A stretch of DNA of 64,000 nt from JAWLHU01 sp041690255 (GTDB taxonomy: Bacteria > Bacillota > Sulfobacillia > Symbiobacteriales > Symbiobacteriaceae), in NCBI GenBank assembly GCA_041690255.1, contig JAWLHU010000008.1, forward strand, positions 124,001-188,000, given 5' to 3'. How positions within the stretch are numbered: the stretch's first letter is position 1; the number at the start of each line of letters is the position of its first letter. Below are positions 34,363 to 43,381 of this stretch, in pieces. The notes beneath the pieces were generated by a model. The model saw only the letters and a program-made list of their open reading frames with translations, made no database searches and had not been told where the DNA came from. The position numbers and the translations under genes were made by a program.

Positions 34363-34612
34363 CACCGAACCCCGCACAAGTCTTGCCGAACCTCGCCGAA
34401 CCTCGCCGAACCTCGCCGAACCTCGCACAAGTCTTGCCGAACCTCGCCAAACCTCGCACAAGTCTTGCCCAACCTCGCCGAGCCTCGCATAAGTCTTGCC
34501 GAACCTCGCCGAACCTCGCCGAGCCTCGCACAAGTCCTGCCGAACCTCGCCAAACCTCGACAGACCTCGCCAAACCTCGCCATACCTCGCCATACCTCGC
34601 ACGAGGTTCAAC
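34363..34612 (+). repeat. Compound short tandem repeat (CCGAACCTCG and CACAAGTCTTG units)
   Basis: About 250 bp consist of the 10-bp unit CCGAACCTCG in runs of one to four, interrupted five times by the 11-bp unit CACAAGTCTTG (variants CATAAGTCTTG, CACAAGTCCTG). All six frames stay largely open because the units rarely form stops; the frames are not genes. The tract lies between the start of the regulator gene and a decayed reductase gene. Confidence 0.85.
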
Positions 34613-34631
34613 GAACCTCATCCAACCTTTG

Positions 34632-34836
34632 GAGTACCCGTTGGCGGATCATCAATCGCATCAGCACGCGATCGATCTGATCCACACGTCCGACGCCATC
34701 CTCTTCGGCAGGGCTACCTACCAACTCTTCGAAGGGTTCTGGCCCGGCATCGCACGGCCCTCTCGCCGACGCTGTGCCCAAGCTCAGAGAGGACAGCCGG
34801 ATCCTTTTCTTCGGTAGCCCGGGCCTTATCGCAGCG
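34632..34836 (+). pseudogene. Remnant of a RibD-C/DHFR-like reductase gene
   Basis: One frame encodes LIHTSDAILFGRATYQLFEGFWPG, typical of the bacterial DHFR-like (RibD C-terminal) family. After about residue 38 the match jumps to another frame, LADAVPKLREDSRILFFGSPGLI, which is the family's later VFGSP-type segment. The N-terminal region and about 60 central residues are missing and the frame is broken, so the gene is dead. The repeat tract abuts its 5' end. Confidence 0.65.
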
Positions 34837-34868
34837 AAAAGACCGGCCCCCACGCGGGGACCGGTCTT
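34837..34868 (-). terminator. Terminator after the HNH gene
   Basis: On the minus strand AAGACCGGTCCCC and GGGGCCGGTCTT form a 12-bp stem followed by TTCGC. It ends the MFS-HNH transcript. Confidence 0.8.
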
Positions 34869-34873
34869 CCTGG

Positions 34874-35467
34874 CTAATACAGCGAACGGCGGCTCACCGG
34901 CTGCCGATAGGGGTCGAGCAGGTCGACCAGGTACCGCCGCCCTGGCTCCTCCTCGGTCACAACCTCCTCGGTCGCAGCCATCTCCGCCATGACCGGCTCC
35001 TCGACCGACACCGCAGCACCAACCACCACATGCTGCCCGCTCTGGATCAGCCCTGCCACCGGGACGGGCCGGTCCATCTGCCGCGCAAACTCGTCGGCGG
35101 GGGTGTCGCCCCGCTGGCCGTTGCACTCCTCACAGGCGCAGATGCAGTTGGTCATGCTGGTTCGTCCACCCTTGGACCAGGGAATTACGTGGTCCATGGT
35201 GAACCCGGGCTGACCGCACCAGTAGCAGGTGTACTTGTCGCGGGCCAGCACCTTCAGGCGAATGTAGCGGTAGGCAAACGGGTCAAAGCGCAGCCGAATC
35301 CGGTTACGCCCGATCCACTTGGCCCGGCCAAGCCGGACCTCCCGGTCTGCCACCTTGCGCTTACAGGGGGTCAACGTGCGCCCCCGGCTGTCGATCACTT
35401 CAATCAGGTTCAGATCCATACCTCCATGGGGCACAGCGTCCATGTCCCCCCAATCTAGTCTATCCAT
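34874..35467 (-). CDS. HNH endonuclease with PLMP/RRXRR-like N-terminus (IshB-like)
   Basis: The 197-residue protein combines an N-terminal segment resembling the PLMP/RRXRR domain of IscB-type proteins with an HNH nuclease domain. The N-terminal match is VIDSRGRTLTPCKR, then RLGRAKWIGRNRIRLRF at about 45-61. The HNH domain (about 72-121) has C81 and C84, D92-H93, N107, and the CxxCN pair C112 and C115. There is no RuvC domain. That architecture matches the small IshB proteins described as relatives of IscB. The last 70 residues are acidic and unassigned. Its ATG overlaps the MFS stop as TAATG, which supports this start and coupling. No insertion-sequence ends were seen. A plain HNH homing-type nuclease is the alternative. 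Confidence 0.75.
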   Translation of the reverse strand: MDRLDWGDMDAVPHGGMDLNLIEVIDSRGRTLTPCKRKVADREVRLGRAKWIGRNRIRLRFDPFAYRYIRLKVLARDKYTCYWCGQPGFTMDHVIPWSKGGRTSMTNCICACEECNGQRGDTPADEFARQMDRPVPVAGLIQSGQHVVVGAAVSVEEPVMAEMAATEEVVTEEEPGRRYLVDLLDPYRQPVSRRSLY

Positions 35468-36675
35468 TACGTTGTCAGGTCAGTCCGGTGCACCGCCGAA
35501 TGCCGGAAGGCAAGTAGTGTGAATCCGGCCGCTGCCACTGCGAAGATGCCGGCTGCCGCAAAAGGGAGCAGGTAGGTCCCGCTCGCGAGCAGCATGCCAA
35601 ACCATTTCGAGGCCACGGCCGTCCCCACATTCCGCCCGACCATCGCGTAGCTGTTGGCGGTCGCCCGCTCCGCATCATCCGTCACGCCCATGGCAAAGGC
35701 CGAGAAGAGCGGCATCTGCATGCTTGAGAGCATGGTGCGGAGCCAGAAGCCAGGCAGGTAGGCAAAAGGCGCATCAGCCAGTCCCATGCTCATGAGGACC
35801 AACCCCTGCAGGCCCATCACCATGGCATACGCCCGCAGATCCCCCAGGCGACCACTCGTCCATGGCACAAAGAGCGAAGCGATCCAGCCCAGCACGCCGC
35901 CCACCGTAAGGATCGTGGCGATCGTCTCCGAGCCGAAGGAGAACCGCTCTGCCAGGATCACATTACCGAAGTTCTGCAGGAGCGCTGTGAAGGCCCCGCT
36001 CACCACACTGACCAGGGCCAGCAGGAGTGCCGTGCGGCTGGGCAGAATCCGCATGCCCACCCTGGCCGGTTTGTACGGCCTGAAGGGGAGCGACATACGA
36101 ATCATGCCGGAGACCACGGCGCAGCCTGCGGCCAGCGCCAACGGCCAGACATATTCGCTCAGGGCCCCTGCCGGCATCCACCGGGAGAGGAACCCGGCCA
36201 ACTGAATGCCGAGCGTGTTCCAGAGGAAGAAGTTGATCATCATGAACGAGAAGACCGAAGCCCGTCGCTCAGGCCCCACCTCGCCCGCCAGCAGCGGGCT
36301 CTCGTTGACCATCATCAGTGCCATGCCCAGGTTGTGGACGCCATAGACGACCATGAGCAGTCGGAAGTCGGTCAGCAGCGGCATGAGCCCATAGGGAATG
36401 CCGAAGAGGAGGGAACCGGTCACGTACATGCCCCGACGACCAAAGCGGTCCGCCAGAACACCGATCGGCACGGCGGCAAGCGCTATGACCATTGCCGCCA
36501 GCGACTGTAGGGTTCCAATGTGCTCGGCGTTATACCCAACCTTCAGGAGATGCAGGTTGAAAAGAGTGGCGAAGATCGCCTGGGCGAAGGCGAAGAAGAT
36601 ATCGCTGACATAGAACAGCTTGACCGTCCGCGGAAAGCTGCGTAGCTGGCCAAAGAGATCACGGAAGAAGGTCAT
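35467..36675 (-). CDS. MFS transporter
   Basis: The 402-residue product has 12 predicted helices and the MFS loop GVLADRFGRRGMYV between helices 2 and 3. It resembles multidrug-type permeases without a clear substrate. ATG 36675 has CAGGAG upstream; a longer frame to GTG 36714 is possible. The stop is coupled to the HNH gene by TAATG. Confidence 0.87.
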   Translation of the reverse strand: MTFFRDLFGQLRSFPRTVKLFYVSDIFFAFAQAIFATLFNLHLLKVGYNAEHIGTLQSLAAMVIALAAVPIGVLADRFGRRGMYVTGSLLFGIPYGLMPLLTDFRLLMVVYGVHNLGMALMMVNESPLLAGEVGPERRASVFSFMMINFFLWNTLGIQLAGFLSRWMPAGALSEYVWPLALAAGCAVVSGMIRMSLPFRPYKPARVGMRILPSRTALLLALVSVVSGAFTALLQNFGNVILAERFSFGSETIATILTVGGVLGWIASLFVPWTSGRLGDLRAYAMVMGLQGLVLMSMGLADAPFAYLPGFWLRTMLSSMQMPLFSAFAMGVTDDAERATANSYAMVGRNVGTAVASKWFGMLLASGTYLLPFAAAGIFAVAAAGFTLLAFRHSAVHRTDLTT

Positions 36676-36789
36676 TTTCCTGGGCTCCTGCTCTTGAACG
36701 TACAAGTATCGCACCCGGGGCGGGGCTCGTCCAAACGACGCGCAAACCTACCTATCTAGTATATCACAGAATCGCCAGCCCGTGTTCGG

Positions 36790-36818
36790 TTGCAAACAAG
36801 TGTTCGTCGTGGTATGAT
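36790..36818 (+). promoter_or_regulatory. uvrA promoter with LexA (SOS) box
   Basis: TTGCAA (36790-36795) and TATGAT (36813-36818) are 17 nt apart. CAAACAAGTGTTCG at 36793-36806 matches the Gram-positive LexA box CGAACRNRYGTTYC except at the second and last positions, and it covers the spacer. SOS control of uvrA is expected in Firmicutes. Confidence 0.7.
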
Positions 36819-36914
36819 TTGCACGTCTCACTTCCGAGATCGGGTATGGTATCATTGCGCTCATACCTCATCCGCCGTTGGATGAGGAATGCGCCTTGTG
36901 GGAGGATTTGTTTC

Positions 36915-39779
36915 ATGGCGAAGGATAAGTTGATCGTAAAGGGTGCACGGGAGCACAACCTGAAGAACGTTGACCTTGAGATCCCCCGCGATAAACTGGT
37001 CGTCTTCACGGGCGTCTCCGGGTCGGGCAAGTCCTCCCTGGCGTTCGAGACGATCTACGCGGAGGGTCAGCGCCGCTACGTGGAGTCGCTCTCCGCCTAT
37101 GCCCGCCAGTTCCTCGGGCAGATGGACAAGCCCGATGTCGACTACATTGAAGGGCTGTCGCCCGCCATCTCCATCGACCAGAAGACCACCTCTCGGAACC
37201 CGCGCTCCACCGTGGGCACGGTGACCGAGATTTACGATTACCTGCGCCTCCTCTTTGCCCGCGTAGGCCGGCCGCACTGTCCGACCTGTGGTAAGCCGAT
37301 CTCCCAGCAGACGATTGAGCAGATGGTTGACACCATCCTCCAAATGGATGAAGGGACCCGGATTCAGATCCTGGCTCCGCTTGTGCGTGGTCGGAAGGGT
37401 GAGCACGAGAAGGTTTTCGAGGATATCCGTAAGGGCGGCTATGTCCGCATGCGGGTGGACGGAGAGACCATGGACGTGACCAACGAAACCCCCGCCCTCG
37501 ACAAGAAGAAGAAGCATACCATTGAGGTGGTCATTGACCGCCTGGTGGTGAAGCGGGAGATTGCCAAGCGCCTGGCCGACTCCCTGGAGACCGCCACCAA
37601 GCTGACCGGCGGGATTGTCACGGTCGATGTGATCGGCGGCGCGGAGATCCTCTTCAGCCAGAACTTCGCCTGCCCGGACTGCGGCACCTCGATCGATGAG
37701 CCGCAGCCGCGCATCTTCTCCTTCAACTCGCCCTTCGGCGCCTGTCCGGCCTGTACCGGCCTGGGTCATAACACCGAGATCGACCCGGAGCTGATCGTTG
37801 ACGCCCACAAGTCGATCGAGAACGGCGCCCTGGTCCCCTGGGCCAACTCGACGCAGCAGTACTTCCTCAACATGGTGGATGCGCTCTGCGACCAGCTCAA
37901 GATCAAGAAGGACGTCCCGCTGGACGAGCAGGACCCGAAGTTTGTCGACATTCTGCTCTTTGGCTACCCCGATGGTAAGGTCCGCTTCAAGTACGAAAAC
38001 ATGTACGGCCAGAACAAGTGGTATGAGGTGGTCTTCGAGGGTTGCGTGAAGCAGTTGGAGCGGGCCTACAAGGAGAGCTCCAGCGACTACGTGCGCACCC
38101 AGATCGAGGAGTTCATGACCACCAAGCCTTGCCCGGCCTGTCACGGTGCCCGGCTCAAGCCGGAGTCGCTGGCGGTCAAGGTGGGCGGCCTCTCGATCTC
38201 GCAGGTCACCGCGATGGACGTGAAGCGCGCTCGGGACTTCTTCGCCAGCCTCGACCTGACCCCCCGTGAGGCGGCGATCGGCCGCCAGATCCTGAAGGAG
38301 GTCAACGAGCGGCTGGGGTTCCTGATCAACGTGGGCCTGGACTATTTGACCCTGAGCCGGGCCGCCGGTACGCTCTCGGGCGGCGAGGCGCAGCGGATCC
38401 GCCTGGCGACCCAGATTGGCTCGCATCTGGTCGGCGTCCTCTATATTCTGGATGAGCCCTCGATTGGCCTGCACCAGCGGGACAACGAGCGGCTGATCGC
38501 CACCTTGAAGCGGCTGCGTGACCTGGGTAACACCCTGATCGTCGTCGAGCACGACGAGGACACCATGTTCGCGGCCGACTGGATCGTGGACATCGGCCCG
38601 GCGGCGGGCGAGCACGGCGGCGAGATCGTGGCGGCCGGCCCGCTGGATGTGATCCTGAAGACCGAGGGCTCGGCGACCGGCGCCTACCTGAGTGGCCGGA
38701 AGCAGATCCCGATCCCAGTCCAGCGCCGCCAGCCGAACGGCAAGTGGCTGACGCTGAACGGCGCCCGGGAGCACAACCTCAAGGACCTGACGTTCAAGGT
38801 GCCGCTGGGGACCTTCACCTGCGTCACCGGTGTCTCGGGCTCCGGCAAGTCGACGCTGGTCAACGAGATCCTCTACAAGCGGCTTGCCATGGACCTGAAC
38901 AGGTCCCGGCAGCGTCCCGGCGAGCACGACGGCGTCGAGGGACTCGACCACCTGGAGAAGGTGATCGACATTGACCAGTCGCCGATCGGGCGGACGCCCC
39001 GCTCCAACCCGGCCACCTACACCGGCGTCTTCGACCTGATCCGCGACCTCATGGCCCAGACCCCCGAGGCGAAGATGCGCGGCTACAAGCAGGGCCGCTT
39101 CTCCTTCAACGTCCGGGGTGGCCGGTGCGAGGCGTGCAAGGGCGACGGCATCATCAAGATCGAGATGCACTTCCTGCCCGATGTCTATGTCCCGTGCGAG
39201 GTCTGCAAGGGTGCCCGCTACAACCGGGAGACCCTGGAGGTCCACTACAAGGGGAAGAACATCGCACAGATCCTCGGTATGACGGTGGATGAGGCGGTCG
39301 AGTTCTTCCGGCCGATCCCGCGTATATACCGGAAGATGCAGACCCTGCAGGATGTCGGCCTGGGCTACATTAAGCTGGGCCAACCGGCGACGACGCTCTC
39401 CGGCGGCGAGGCGCAGCGGGTGAAGCTGGCGACCGAGCTCTCCCGCCGCTCCCAGGGCAAGACGATCTATATCCTCGACGAGCCGACCACCGGTCTGCAC
39501 ATGGCCGACGTGCACAAGCTGCTGGAGGTGCTCCAGCGCCTGGTCGATAATGGGGACACGGTCCTGGTGATCGAGCACAATCTGGATGTGATCAAGCAGG
39601 CGGACTGGATCGTGGACCTGGGGCCGGAGGGCGGTGACCGGGGCGGCCAGATTGTCGCACAGGGGACGCCGGAGGCGATCTGCGAGGAGCCGAAGAGCTA
39701 CACCGGCCTCTTCCTGAAGCGGCACATTGAACGGCAGCGCGGGCTCCAGCCGCTCGACGAAGCTTCCGGACACGACTAG
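36915..39779 (+). CDS. uvrA: Excinuclease ABC subunit A
   Basis: UvrA is the damage-scanning ATPase of nucleotide excision repair; as a dimer it loads UvrB on lesions. The 954-residue protein has two ABC ATPase modules: first Walker A GVSGSGKSS (about 33-41), second GVSGSGKST (about 642), and signatures LSGGEAQR in each. Zinc-binding cysteine pairs occur in CPTCGK, CPDCG, CPACTG, CPACHG and CEACKG. GGGAGGA precedes ATG 36915. An SOS-type promoter lies upstream. uvrC is 7 kb downstream, and uvrB is not in the window. Confidence 0.98.
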   Translation: MAKDKLIVKGAREHNLKNVDLEIPRDKLVVFTGVSGSGKSSLAFETIYAEGQRRYVESLSAYARQFLGQMDKPDVDYIEGLSPAISIDQKTTSRNPRSTVGTVTEIYDYLRLLFARVGRPHCPTCGKPISQQTIEQMVDTILQMDEGTRIQILAPLVRGRKGEHEKVFEDIRKGGYVRMRVDGETMDVTNETPALDKKKKHTIEVVIDRLVVKREIAKRLADSLETATKLTGGIVTVDVIGGAEILFSQNFACPDCGTSIDEPQPRIFSFNSPFGACPACTGLGHNTEIDPELIVDAHKSIENGALVPWANSTQQYFLNMVDALCDQLKIKKDVPLDEQDPKFVDILLFGYPDGKVRFKYENMYGQNKWYEVVFEGCVKQLERAYKESSSDYVRTQIEEFMTTKPCPACHGARLKPESLAVKVGGLSISQVTAMDVKRARDFFASLDLTPREAAIGRQILKEVNERLGFLINVGLDYLTLSRAAGTLSGGEAQRIRLATQIGSHLVGVLYILDEPSIGLHQRDNERLIATLKRLRDLGNTLIVVEHDEDTMFAADWIVDIGPAAGEHGGEIVAAGPLDVILKTEGSATGAYLSGRKQIPIPVQRRQPNGKWLTLNGAREHNLKDLTFKVPLGTFTCVTGVSGSGKSTLVNEILYKRLAMDLNRSRQRPGEHDGVEGLDHLEKVIDIDQSPIGRTPRSNPATYTGVFDLIRDLMAQTPEAKMRGYKQGRFSFNVRGGRCEACKGDGIIKIEMHFLPDVYVPCEVCKGARYNRETLEVHYKGKNIAQILGMTVDEAVEFFRPIPRIYRKMQTLQDVGLGYIKLGQPATTLSGGEAQRVKLATELSRRSQGKTIYILDEPTTGLHMADVHKLLEVLQRLVDNGDTVLVIEHNLDVIKQADWIVDLGPEGGDRGGQIVAQGTPEAICEEPKSYTGLFLKRHIERQRGLQPLDEASGHD

Positions 39780-39795
39780 ACACTCTTACGAGAGG

Positions 39796-39829
39796 AGCGC
39801 CTCCCGGACACGACCGGGGGGCGCTTTTT
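39796..39829 (+). terminator. Terminator after uvrA
   Basis: AGCGCCTCCCGG-ACACGA-CCGGGGGGCGCT is a 12-bp stem with one wobble followed by TTTTG. Confidence 0.92.
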
Positions 39830-39902
39830 GCGACTGTACGGTCCGGATGCGCAGGGTGTATCGTCATAGAAGAAGAGTCTACAGTGGCAGGGATGGTGCT
39901 CC

Positions 39903-40601
39903 ATGCAGAACCAGTCGATCCTCGTCGTCGATGATGAGCCGGCCATCGCGAGTCTGATCGAGATCCATCTGCTCAGCGAGGGATACCAGGTCCAGAAGGC
40001 TGAGAACGGGCCTGATGCATTGGACCTCCTGCACGGGCAGATCTTTGACCTGGTGATTTTGGATGTCATGATGCCAGGCATGAACGGCCTGGAGGTCTGC
40101 CGGCAGATTCGTGAGCAGTGGAACACTCCGATTCTCATGCTCAGCGCCAAGTCGGAGGACGTGGACAAGATTCTCGGCCTGAAGACCGGGGCCGACGACT
40201 ACCTGACCAAGCCATTCAACCCACTGGAGCTGGTGGCCCGGGTGAAGGCCCAGCTCCGGCGGTATACCAGCCTCAACCCCGGGCACCCAGCGACCACGGA
40301 GGAGACCCTGCTGGTTCACGGGTTGGAGATCAACCGGACCCGAAGGCGGGTCACGGTAGATGAGCGCCAGGTGGTGCTGACCCCAACAGAGTACGAGATC
40401 CTGCTGCTATTGGCCAGCCATCCCGGCCGTGTCTTCAGCTCCGAAGAGATCTTCGAGCGGGTCTGGAAGGAGCGCTATTTTCAGGCCAACAATACCGTTA
40501 TGGTGCATGTCCGGAAGATCCGTGAGAAGATCGAGGACAACCCCGGGCATCCCACCCGAATCAAGACGGTCTGGGGGGTCGGCTACAAGCTTGAGGACTA
40601 A
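39903..40601 (+). CDS. OmpR-family response regulator (VanR-like)
   Basis: The 232-residue regulator has a receiver domain with DDE at 10-12, D54 in ILDVMMPG and KPF near 104, and a winged-helix domain ending VWGVGYKLED. Sequence style is that of VanR/YycF-like regulators. It overlaps the following kinase by 11 bp. An M23 cell-wall peptidase gene lies right after the kinase and is a plausible target. Confidence 0.95.
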   Translation: MQNQSILVVDDEPAIASLIEIHLLSEGYQVQKAENGPDALDLLHGQIFDLVILDVMMPGMNGLEVCRQIREQWNTPILMLSAKSEDVDKILGLKTGADDYLTKPFNPLELVARVKAQLRRYTSLNPGHPATTEETLLVHGLEINRTRRRVTVDERQVVLTPTEYEILLLLASHPGRVFSSEEIFERVWKERYFQANNTVMVHVRKIREKIEDNPGHPTRIKTVWGVGYKLED

Positions 40602-41673
40602 ACTGCTCCAGTCAATCCGCTGGAAGCTAATGCTGGTCTTTGCCGGCAGCGTGGCCCTGGCCGTTCTCAGCGTCTTCCTCCTGCTGGGTCTCGCCTATCT
40701 GCTCAGGACCTTGGACCCCTTCCAACACGTCCTTGCCGTGCTCCGCGGGACCGTGGGTGAGGTGCCGACCATGGTCCTGACAGGGCTGGGCCTGTTCGTG
40801 GTCTACTTCTTCGTCCTGACCGCCCCGACTATCCGGTATATCGAGACGTTGAACAGGGCGGTGGACGCGATCGCCGAGGGCGAGTTCGACACGCACATTC
40901 CCGAGGGCAGCGCTGATGAACTGGGTAGCCTGGGCCGGAACCTGGCCCGCATGGCCAGTCAGTTACGCCAGTCGCTGGAACAGGAGCGGCAGGCTGAGCG
41001 CACGAAGCATGAACTGATCACTAGTGTCTCGCATGACCTTCGCACTCCGCTCACCTCAGTGCTCGGGTACCTGGAGCTGGTCGACAGCGACCGCTATGGC
41101 AATGAATTAGAGATGCGCCACTATGTGGGCCTGGCCTACGAGAAGGGCAAGCAGCTGAAGCGCCTGGTCGATCAACTCTTCGAGTACACCCGCACCAGCC
41201 ATGGTTCTATTCGCCTCAAGTCGGCGACCATCAACCTGGGTGAATTGCTGGAGCAACTGGTCGAGGAGTTCGTTCCTGCTCTGCAGGAGGCGGGCATGGA
41301 GTACCAGTTGCAGTTGCCGGCCACCAGGGTCATGGCGACCGTGGACCCCGACCTTCTGGTCCGCGTCCTGGAGAACCTGGTCTCAAACGCAATCCGCTAC
41401 GGTCGGGAGGGGCGAATCATTGTGCTGGAGCTGCTGGAAACGGCATCGGGGAAGGTGATTCGTGTTGCCAACCTCGGCAGCCCGATTCCGGAGCATGACC
41501 TGCCCTATCTCTTCGACCGCTTCTATCGGGTCGAGCAGTCTCGCTCAGGCAAGACGGGCGGGGCCGGGCTGGGTCTGGCCATAGCCCGGAACATTGTGAA
41601 CCTGCATGGCGGCCGAATCCTCGCGTACAACGAGGCGAGTCGAACAGTGTTTGAGATCAGACTGCCGGCCTGA
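40591..41673 (+). CDS. Sensor histidine kinase (VanS-like)
   Basis: From TTG 40591 the 360-residue kinase has two membrane helices (about 13-37 and 59-79) with only a short outer loop, HAMP (about 80-130), HisKA with H148 in SVSHDLRTPLTSVLGY, and an HATPase with NAIRYG and GAGLGLAI. The HATPase G1 box reads VANLGSPIP instead of the usual D-x-G-x-G, a feature also seen in VanS. The start is chosen because it overlaps the regulator stop with a G-rich site upstream; the frame stays open further 5' inside the regulator gene. Confidence 0.9.
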   Translation: MRTKLLQSIRWKLMLVFAGSVALAVLSVFLLLGLAYLLRTLDPFQHVLAVLRGTVGEVPTMVLTGLGLFVVYFFVLTAPTIRYIETLNRAVDAIAEGEFDTHIPEGSADELGSLGRNLARMASQLRQSLEQERQAERTKHELITSVSHDLRTPLTSVLGYLELVDSDRYGNELEMRHYVGLAYEKGKQLKRLVDQLFEYTRTSHGSIRLKSATINLGELLEQLVEEFVPALQEAGMEYQLQLPATRVMATVDPDLLVRVLENLVSNAIRYGREGRIIVLELLETASGKVIRVANLGSPIPEHDLPYLFDRFYRVEQSRSGKTGGAGLGLAIARNIVNLHGGRILAYNEASRTVFEIRLPA

Positions 41674-41777
41674 TTTCATCTTTAGGAAGTCTTAAGGATT
41701 TCCCGACGGGTTCGTTCAGGTGTCCAGTGTAGGTTCTATGTGGATCTATACTGGTACCTGAGCCTGGAGGGGAATCT

Positions 41778-42380
41778 ATGGCGCACCGTTTCCGCAGACG
41801 AATCCTTATTCCGATCCTCCTGCTAGCTGCTGCGCTACTCGTCCTGGACCAGAGCCATATCCGGTGGCTGGGCCTTGGACCGATCGTGCTGCCCACCCCT
41901 GGGCGAGTTGCTGCCTTGAATGATGACATGAAGACGATCACACAAGCAGCTCTCGCCGGGGCGCTGGCCCGGGGAGTGGGGGCAGAGCGACTTCGCTGGC
42001 CCACCCCAGAGTACTATGAGATCACCTCACCGTTCGGTATGAGGTTGCACCCCGTGCTGCATGTCCCGAAACTGCACGCCGGCATCGACATTGGAGCACC
42101 CAACGGAGCGATGGTCATCGCGTCGGCCGCGGGGACGGTGGTACTGGTTGAGCGCCTTCCGGTCTACGGCCAGACGGTGGTCGTTCATCATGGGTCGGGA
42201 ATCGCAACGGTATATGCTCACCTGTCGGAGGTAGTCGTCAAAGAGGGGCAGCAGGTGAGCGAGGGCAGCCAGCTTGGACTGGTTGGCGCTACCGGCCAGG
42301 TTAGCGGGCCCCACCTGCACTATGAGGTTCGGCGTGAGGGGAAAGCGATCAACCCTCTGGACCTGATTGGCAAGGCATAA
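41778..42380 (+). CDS. M23-family peptidase (LytM domain), membrane-anchored
   Basis: The 200-residue protein has an N-terminal signal anchor (about 9-24) and a C-terminal LytM zinc endopeptidase domain. Metal and catalytic residues are all visible: H100 and D104 in LHAGIDIGAP, H148 in VYAHLS, and H179/H181 in GPHLHYEV, so it could cleave peptidoglycan cross-bridges. GGAGGGG precedes ATG 41778. It sits 100 bp after the VanS-like gene. Confidence 0.93.
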   Translation: MAHRFRRRILIPILLLAAALLVLDQSHIRWLGLGPIVLPTPGRVAALNDDMKTITQAALAGALARGVGAERLRWPTPEYYEITSPFGMRLHPVLHVPKLHAGIDIGAPNGAMVIASAAGTVVLVERLPVYGQTVVVHHGSGIATVYAHLSEVVVKEGQQVSEGSQLGLVGATGQVSGPHLHYEVRREGKAINPLDLIGKA

Positions 42381-42382
42381 GG

Positions 42383-42415
42383 AAAGCCACCCGGCACATT
42401 CCCGGGTGGCTTTGC
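42383..42415. terminator. Bidirectional terminator between M23 and CPBP genes
   Basis: AAAGCCACCCGG pairs with CCGGGTGGCTTT (12 bp) around a 7-nt loop between two convergent genes. Confidence 0.85.
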
Positions 42416-42437
42416 CCATACCGGAGTCGGAGTCGGA

Positions 42438-43166
42438 TCACAGGGCATTGGGAGCGAAGCGCAGAGCCAGGTAGATAATGATGAAACCGCCGAAGTCGAC
42501 CATGAAGTGCATGAGCATCAGCGGAGCGAGGCGCCTGCGGTAGATAAAGTAGATACCGGTCGGAATGCCGAAGAAGAGTGCCTTGCTCAGGGCGGAGATG
42601 AGCCCGTACCCGGGGGAGTGGAGCAGACCGAAGGCGAGCCCCGGCAGCAGAACGGCCAACCAGACCGGCAGACCCATCCGCTCCAGCCGCGTGATCAGGT
42701 ATCCCCGGAAGATCAACTCCTCCCCGATTCCCGCCAGTGCGGCCAGCAGAAACCCAAACCCAAGGAAGTGGAGTGGCTCCAGGTCGCCAAACTGCGTGAA
42801 GAGCTGGATCGCGGCGGAGTCATCGGGCTGCCCGCCGTTGGCGATCATCATGGCAATCGCCACCACAATGGAGCCGCCAATGTGAATCCCCATCAGCCCC
42901 ATGGCGAGCAGGACGTCCTTCAACTCCCAGCGGGAGCCGAGGCCCATCCCCCGGAAGCCGTCACCGTCGAGCAATGTGAAGAGCAAACCCACCAGGAACA
43001 TGGCGAAACTGCTCACCGCCGCTGCCGGCAGTGCCCCAATCGTGAAGCGCTGTAGTCCGATTTCGGCTACCCAGACCGCTCCGAAGAATGCAACGATAAA
43101 CAGAACGAGGGTAATGATCCGGCGAAGCCGGTTCCGGTTCGTATCAGCAGTTGTCAAAGACTGCAC
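42438..43166 (-). CDS. CPBP-family intramembrane glutamic protease
   Basis: The 242-residue protein has about seven membrane helices and the Abi/CPBP motifs: motif 1 GEELIFRGYL (E149, E150, R154), motif 2 FGLLHSPGYG (H183), and a third HFMVDFGG near the C-terminus. The family includes CAAX-type proteases and bacteriocin self-immunity proteins. GGAGGTG precedes ATG 43166. No prenylation or bacteriocin genes are adjacent, so its substrate is unknown. Confidence 0.9.
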   Translation of the reverse strand: MQSLTTADTNRNRLRRIITLVLFIVAFFGAVWVAEIGLQRFTIGALPAAAVSSFAMFLVGLLFTLLDGDGFRGMGLGSRWELKDVLLAMGLMGIHIGGSIVVAIAMMIANGGQPDDSAAIQLFTQFGDLEPLHFLGFGFLLAALAGIGEELIFRGYLITRLERMGLPVWLAVLLPGLAFGLLHSPGYGLISALSKALFFGIPTGIYFIYRRRLAPLMLMHFMVDFGGFIIIYLALRFAPNAL

Positions 43167-43381
43167 CTCCGAGTCGGTAACCTTGCCTTCCTTATTCGTT
43201 CAGGCCCCAAGCATCTCCTACACAACCCCACGCTACCGCTGAAAGGAGCTGTTTCCTTTCGTGGTTGGAAATGCTGCTGCAAAAACGTCTGACGGGAGCA
43301 GGAGCCGGATAATTTAGCACGAACAAAAGTGAGGTACTCCCCCGTCTTATGTAGAGGGATATATAAAGGGAGAGAAGTACC

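Noticed and set aside
34363..34612. CRISPR array
   Set aside because: Units are 10-11 bp and directly adjacent, without unique 30-40 bp spacers, and no cas genes are near.
34167..34817. A 216-residue protein made of TSPNLAE-like repeats
   Set aside because: It is a read-through of the tandem repeat tract joined to the decayed reductase, open in several frames and without a ribosome site.
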